Of a DNA stretch of 64,000 nt, positions 60,357-64,000 are shown one piece after another. A program made the position numbers and the translations under genes. The DNA is from Myxococcales bacterium. GTDB lineage: Bacteria > Myxococcota_A > Polyangia > Polyangiales > Ga0077539. Numbering within the stretch: position 1 is the first letter of the stretch; each line of letters starts with the position of its first letter. The DNA is taken from positions 1 to 64,000 of the forward strand of contig JAAFIF010000037.1 of the NCBI GenBank assembly GCA_013298625.1, read 5' to 3'. The notes under the pieces are model-generated. The model worked only from the letters and a program-made list of their open reading frames with translations, made no database searches and was not told where the DNA came from.

Positions 60357-61352
60357 ATGAACAACCCACAGCCCGACCTCGCCACGATCCTCGCTCGCAT
60401 CGAGGCGCTCGACGCCAAGGTGGAGTTTCTCGTCCAACGTCAGCACAAGCAGGCTGAGATGTTCGAGGCCTTCACGCCCATCTTGCGCGAAGTGATGTCC
60501 GTCGCGACCAACAAGCTCGGCGACGCCGAGAAGAAGGGATGGTTCGCGTTTGGCAAAGAGCTCTTCGGAGTGACCGAGCGCGTGGTCGAGGGCTTCTCTC
60601 CGAGCGACGTTCGTCAGCTCGGCGACGCGGTCGTCGGCATCCTCGAGACCGTGCGCGCCATGACGCAGCCCGAGGTGCTGCAGATCGCCAACGAGACGAC
60701 CGGCGTGCTCACCAACGCGGACGACGTCGAGCCGATCGGCATCATGGGCATGGTCCGCGCGACCCGCGACGAGAACGTCCAGAAGGGCATGGCCCTGATG
60801 ATGGACGTGATGCGCCAGGTCGGTCGCGCCGCGCAGGCGGTGAAGACCGCGAGAGAGCGCTCTCCGATGGCTCAGCGCCGCGCGAAGCTCGCCGAGACGC
60901 TCGGCCCCAAGGCCCGCAAAGGCGCGCTCGGCACCGAGCGAACCCCGCCGCCGCCCCGCGCGGTCCCCAAGCCCATCGAGCCCAAGAAGAGCGCAGAGAT
61001 GCCGCCGCCCGCGGCGTGCGCGGTGCCGTCGAACAAGCCCGCGGTGACCGCCGCGGTGATCGACGGTGTGGCCTTCACCGCGGACGGACACATGGTCGAC
61101 TCGAAGCAGTGGACCGAGGCGCTCGGCGCCAAGATCGCCGCAGCGCAGGGCGTCGCGATGACCGACGCGCACTGGGCGATCGTTCGCTTCTCGCGCGGCG
61201 ACTTCGAGAGCACCGGCGCGTCGCCGAACATCCGGCGCATCACGCAGGGCGCCAACGTCGCGACGAAGGACCTGTACACGCTGTTTCCCAAGGCCCCGGC
61301 GCGCACGATCGCGAAGATCGCCGGAATCCCCAAGCCCGCAGGCTGCCTCTGA
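60357..61352 (+). CDS. DUF1641::DsrC/TusE fusion protein
   Basis: A 331-residue protein with two parts. Residues ~1-175 match DUF1641, a helical domain found next to SQR and related flavoenzymes (TILARIEALDAKVEFL, EPIGIMGMVRATRDENVQ in part). A Pro/Lys-rich linker at ~195-225 joins a C-terminal DsrC/TusE domain (~232-331): VIDGVAFTADGHMVD, AHWAIVRFSRGDFES, SPNIRRITQGANV, LFPKAPARTIAKIAGIPKP, GCL. The penultimate Cys (CysA, residue 330) is present, while the Cys eleven residues earlier is Ala, as in TusE-type single-Cys members. DsrC/TusE proteins carry persulfide sulfur. I infer it accepts sulfane sulfur from SQR. Start at ATG 60357, 3 bases after the SQR stop. Confidence 0.85.
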   Translation: MNNPQPDLATILARIEALDAKVEFLVQRQHKQAEMFEAFTPILREVMSVATNKLGDAEKKGWFAFGKELFGVTERVVEGFSPSDVRQLGDAVVGILETVRAMTQPEVLQIANETTGVLTNADDVEPIGIMGMVRATRDENVQKGMALMMDVMRQVGRAAQAVKTARERSPMAQRRAKLAETLGPKARKGALGTERTPPPPRAVPKPIEPKKSAEMPPPAACAVPSNKPAVTAAVIDGVAFTADGHMVDSKQWTEALGAKIAAAQGVAMTDAHWAIVRFSRGDFESTGASPNIRRITQGANVATKDLYTLFPKAPARTIAKIAGIPKPAGCL

Positions 61353-61376
61353 TTTCTCAGGGAGAACGGAACGTCC

Positions 61377-61856
61377 ATGACCACCAGCATCGCCACCCCG
61401 CACCGCAAGGTCGCGCTCATCTGCTCGCACGGAGGGCTCGACGAGGCCTACCCGTCGCTCATCCTCGCCAACGCCGCGCGCCAGTCGGGCATCGACGCGT
61501 TTGTGTTCTTCACCTTCTGGGGCCTCGACGTGATCACCGAGTCGAAGGTCGATCACCTGCACGTCAACATCGCAGGAAACCCCAGCGCCGGAATGCCCAC
61601 CATGCTCGGCGGCCTGCCGGGCATGGAGGCGCTCGCGGCCAAAATGATGAAGAAGCAGATGGAGGACCTCGAGCTGCCCACCGTCCGCGAAATGCTGCAA
61701 ATCCTCGATGAATCCGGGGCCGAGCTCTACGCGTGCGAGCTCGCCATGAAGATGTTCAAGCGAGAGAAGAAGGACCTGCTCCCCCAGGTGAAGGACGTGA
61801 TCACCGCCGGTGACTTCTACGACCTCAGCGAGGGCGCGCAGATCATCTTCACGTGA
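61377..61856 (+). CDS. DsrE/DsrF-family protein, probably sulfur carrier/transferase
   Basis: A 159-residue DsrE-family protein: KVALICSHGGLDEAYPSLILA (in parts) matches the first strand and helix, ALKMM-type helix AAKMMKKQM follows, and DESGAELYACELAMKMF contains Cys ~120, the conserved thiol of DsrE/DsrE2-like persulfide carriers. It lies 24 bases after the fusion gene and ends the operon before the hairpin at 61910-61942. With SQR and the TusE-type domain it forms a sulfur relay: sulfide oxidation, persulfide transfer, further use. Start at ATG 61377 with AGGGAGA nearby. Confidence 0.87.
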   Translation: MTTSIATPHRKVALICSHGGLDEAYPSLILANAARQSGIDAFVFFTFWGLDVITESKVDHLHVNIAGNPSAGMPTMLGGLPGMEALAAKMMKKQMEDLELPTVREMLQILDESGAELYACELAMKMFKREKKDLLPQVKDVITAGDFYDLSEGAQIIFT

Positions 61857-61909
61857 GTGAGCGTCGCGTCGCTCTCGAAGAGCGCGCACGCTTGAATACT
61901 GAACACAGA

Positions 61910-61942
61910 GGCCGCCGAGCGCTCCCCGCAGCGCCGGCGGCC
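61910..61942. terminator. strong hairpin at the end of the sulfur operon
   Basis: GGCCGCCG (61910-61917) pairs with CGGCGGCC (61935-61942) and inside it GCGCT pairs with AGCGC, leaving a one-base bulge and a CCCCGC loop: a stem of 13 pairs. It lies between the DsrE gene (+) and the convergent vWA gene, so it may terminate both. There is no T tract. Confidence 0.55.
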
Positions 61943-61958
61943 TTCGTGCGTCAGGCCT

Positions 61959-64000
61959 TCAGCCCGGCGCGCAGATGCCGCTGATGCAGTTGCGGTCGCA
62001 GCAGTCCGACGCCGTCGTGCAGCTCTGCCCGACGGTGCGGCACGGGGGAGGCGCGCAGCGGCCACCGACGCAGTTGCGATCGCAGCAGTCGTTGCTCGTC
62101 GTGCACACGTCACCTTGCGGACGGCACGGCGGCGGGGGCGTGCAGCGGCCGGCCACGCACGTGTTGGGCGTGCAGCAGTCGGCGCTGGTCATGCACATGT
62201 CACCCGCGGGGCGGCACGTGGTGGGCGGCGCGCAGCGGCCCGCGACGCAGATGTTGGGCGCGCAGCAGTCGGCGTTTTCGACGCAGGTGCCCGCGGACAT
62301 CACGCACGGCGGCAGGCAGCGGCCCATGCGGCAGACGTGCGGCAAGCAGCACTGCGCGTCGGTCGTGCACGCGCCACCAGCGGACGGGCACGGCTGCCAG
62401 ATACGGTACGAAATCACGACCTCGTCGCCCATGCGCGGGCGGTACATCGCGCCGTAGAAGACCACGGCGTTGGAGGCCGAGTCGTAGTCGAAGCCGTTCG
62501 CGCGCGAGCGCGGGATGTCCATGCCGCGGACGCGCACCTTGAGCGTGCTCGTGATGGGCGTGGCCGTGAGCCGAAACTGGCTCGACGCGCCGGCGATCGC
62601 GTCGACGATGCGAGACATCGCCGCGGCGACTTCGGCGTCCGTCGCGGTGGCGATCGGGATGGTGGCGCCGCCGTTTCCTTCGACGACGCAGCGGGGCAGG
62701 TCCGCCACCGCCGCGCTGGTGCACGGCGTCGCAGAGACGGGCAGCAGCCCGAACGTCAGGATGTTGTTGCGACGGAAGTACGCGATGATGTTGTTGAGCG
62801 CGGTTGTCGAATACGCCGCGCCAACGGCCGCTCCGGCCCAGGGCATCATCGTCTGCGGGTCGCGGTTGTTCTGGAAGTATCGGGTGTAGTCGTTGCTGCC
62901 GGGCTCATCGGTGACGTGGAAGGTCACGAACCGAGCCGGCGCAGCCCTGAAACGGCGCGCGTCGCCCGCGGGTCGTCGCGACATCGTGTAGTGCGTGAGC
63001 ACCGCGGCGGCCGTCGGCTCTTCGGTCGAGGGCGTGTACGGATACGGGCTCTGCATGTCCGTCGGCGACGTGGGGCACACGCCGAGGCCCGCCGACGTCA
63101 CGCGCTCGCACAGCTGGCGCGGGCCGTTGACGTCGCTTCCGTCGATCCACGCGTAGCCAGGCGAGTCGAGGTTGGGACCCGCGACGGCCGAGCCCGCTTG
63201 AAGCACGCCGACGCGGAAGTTGATGCCCGCGGCCTGCATGCGGGAGAAGAACGCGGTCGCCGTTCGTCCGACGCGCTCTTGGTACGGCCCCATCGAGCCC
63301 GAGGTGTCGACGGTCCAGATGAAGTCGACCTCGGGCGTGCCCGCCGCGCGAAACGACTGGCACTGAAACCCGAGTCCGCGGTCGATCTGCGCGGTCGCCG
63401 TCGAGTTGACGAGGTCGATCGCACGAATGGCGGTGGTCACCATCGGGTTGTCGTACGCGGCTTGCGGCGCGACCGTCACGAGCACGTCGGTGCGCGCGGC
63501 GGCCATGCCCATGGTGCGCCGCACCGTGGTGATGTCCACGTAGAACGATGTTCCCATCCCGACGACGCCCATGCTCGCGGGCGCCGCTGCGCCGGTGAGC
63601 GGCATCACGAGCGCGTCTCGCAGCACGTTGGCCGAGGTGGCGCGCGCGACGCGGTAGGTGCTCGTGATGGCGTTGTTCATCTCGTGCGTGGTGATCGCGC
63701 GGCCGACGAGCACCGCCGCGGTGCCCGCGCCGAGGGCGGCGACGATCAACGGCTCGATGCGCATCGACTCGGCGCGCGCGTCGGCGCCGACCGAGGGCTG
63801 CTGCGCCACGAGGCCCGCCACGTTCGCCGTGGTCTCTTCGAGGACGATCGCGCCGCGGTTCATCGTGCCCGTCACGCGGCCCGAGTTGCGCCACGTGGGC
63901 GCGTAGCCCACCTGCACCGGCCCGTTGGGAATGCCGTTTTGCACGACCGTCCCGAGGCCCGAGGGGCGACAGATCGCCAGGCCGCTCATGTTGTCGGGCG
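61959..64000 (-). CDS. large von Willebrand A protein with C-terminal Cys-rich repeats, N-terminus outside the window
   Basis: At least 680 residues; the frame is open off the right edge, so the N-terminus is missing, including any signal. An N-terminal domain (~1-215 as read) precedes the vWA domain, which begins at EVDFIWTVDTSGSMGPYQ (in parts), with MIDAS DTSGS; FVTFHVTDEPG and NNILTFGLLPVS follow. Near ~550 a beta domain (SRIVDAIAGASSQF) leads to five tandem Cys-rich repeats (CCLPHVCRMGRC, CCAPNICVAGRC, CCTPNTCVAGRC, CCDRNCVGGRC, CCDRNCISGIC), the dickkopf/colipase-like modules common in Myxococcota. It should be a surface adhesin-like protein. A shorter reading from the ATG ending at 63989 is possible but the frame continues. 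Confidence 0.85.
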   Translation of the reverse strand, partial: PDNMSGLAICRPSGLGTVVQNGIPNGPVQVGYAPTWRNSGRVTGTMNRGAIVLEETTANVAGLVAQQPSVGADARAESMRIEPLIVAALGAGTAAVLVGRAITTHEMNNAITSTYRVARATSANVLRDALVMPLTGAAAPASMGVVGMGTSFYVDITTVRRTMGMAAARTDVLVTVAPQAAYDNPMVTTAIRAIDLVNSTATAQIDRGLGFQCQSFRAAGTPEVDFIWTVDTSGSMGPYQERVGRTATAFFSRMQAAGINFRVGVLQAGSAVAGPNLDSPGYAWIDGSDVNGPRQLCERVTSAGLGVCPTSPTDMQSPYPYTPSTEEPTAAAVLTHYTMSRRPAGDARRFRAAPARFVTFHVTDEPGSNDYTRYFQNNRDPQTMMPWAGAAVGAAYSTTALNNIIAYFRRNNILTFGLLPVSATPCTSAAVADLPRCVVEGNGGATIPIATATDAEVAAAMSRIVDAIAGASSQFRLTATPITSTLKVRVRGMDIPRSRANGFDYDSASNAVVFYGAMYRPRMGDEVVISYRIWQPCPSAGGACTTDAQCCLPHVCRMGRCLPPCVMSAGTCVENADCCAPNICVAGRCAPPTTCRPAGDMCMTSADCCTPNTCVAGRCTPPPPCRPQGDVCTTSNDCCDRNCVGGRCAPPPCRTVGQSCTTASDCCDRNCISGICAPG

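Noticed and set aside
59055..61889. Open frame of about 944 codons opposite the sulfur operon.
   Set aside because: It mirrors the codons of the SQR, fusion and DsrE genes and has no recognisable domain.

Overview
The window is very GC-rich, densely coded bacterial DNA with no gene-free stretch above about 300 bases. I see no rRNA, tRNA, CRISPR array, transposase or prophage gene. Several traits point to a myxobacterium (Myxococcota, probably Polyangiales): at least a dozen lipoproteins or secreted proteins with low-complexity Asp/Ala/Thr linkers (DAxxDAxxDTG), a MYXO-CTERM-like C-terminus, dickkopf-like Cys-rich repeats, four clustered Ser/Thr kinases, and wide use of GTG/TTG starts. Genus cannot be fixed from sequence alone.

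Layout. 0-10 kb: a LysR gene cut by the left edge, a DUF1801 protein, a lone PemK/MazF-type toxin, a large protein resembling a type IIG/Eco57I-like adenine methylase without its catalytic NPPY motif, a cupin/AraC divergent pair, and an SDR-AraC operon. 10-16 kb: a block of surface lipoproteins (FG-GAP repeats with an 18-bp tandem repeat, two paralogous Cys-rich proteins, a Cys-rich protein, and a CpcT/CpeT-family lipoprotein) next to a divergent LysR gene. 16-25 kb: a STAS-like protein, a CLC of the fluoride-exporter type overlapping a metallophosphoesterase gene, a PaaI thioesterase, an ABC-F ATPase, an SPFH protein, and an arsR/arsM locus with two matching operators and an internal terminator. 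25-36 kb: a palindromic intergenic element, an SDR/TetR divergent pair, a fatty acid hydroxylase, hemerythrin, N-acetylglutamate synthase, more lipoproteins, a LysR/DUF4386 divergent pair, and three unknown genes in a row ending with a SEC-C zinc motif.

36-49 kb: a beta-propeller-like lipoprotein; a glycerolipid operon (acyltransferase then gpsA); an acyl-CoA ligase overlapped by a MYXO-CTERM protein gene; pirin; an isovaleryl-CoA-dehydrogenase-type enzyme; and an M14 carboxypeptidase, metallo-beta-lactamase-fold and HD phosphohydrolase gene run. 49-59 kb: a von Willebrand A lipoprotein, four protein kinases in tandem (three with DLG instead of DFG), a GH13 amylase-like lipoprotein and an SprT/DUF2786 protein. 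59-62 kb: a compact sulfur operon: sulfide:quinone oxidoreductase, a fusion of DUF1641 with a single-Cys DsrC/TusE domain, and a DsrE-family protein. It is preceded by repeated TGAAAC half-sites and followed by a strong hairpin. The right edge cuts a large von Willebrand A protein with Cys-rich repeats.

The most promising system is the sulfide-oxidation/sulfur-relay operon at 59.1-61.9 kb. The kinase island, the catalytically altered methylase-like protein and the ars regulatory layout follow.
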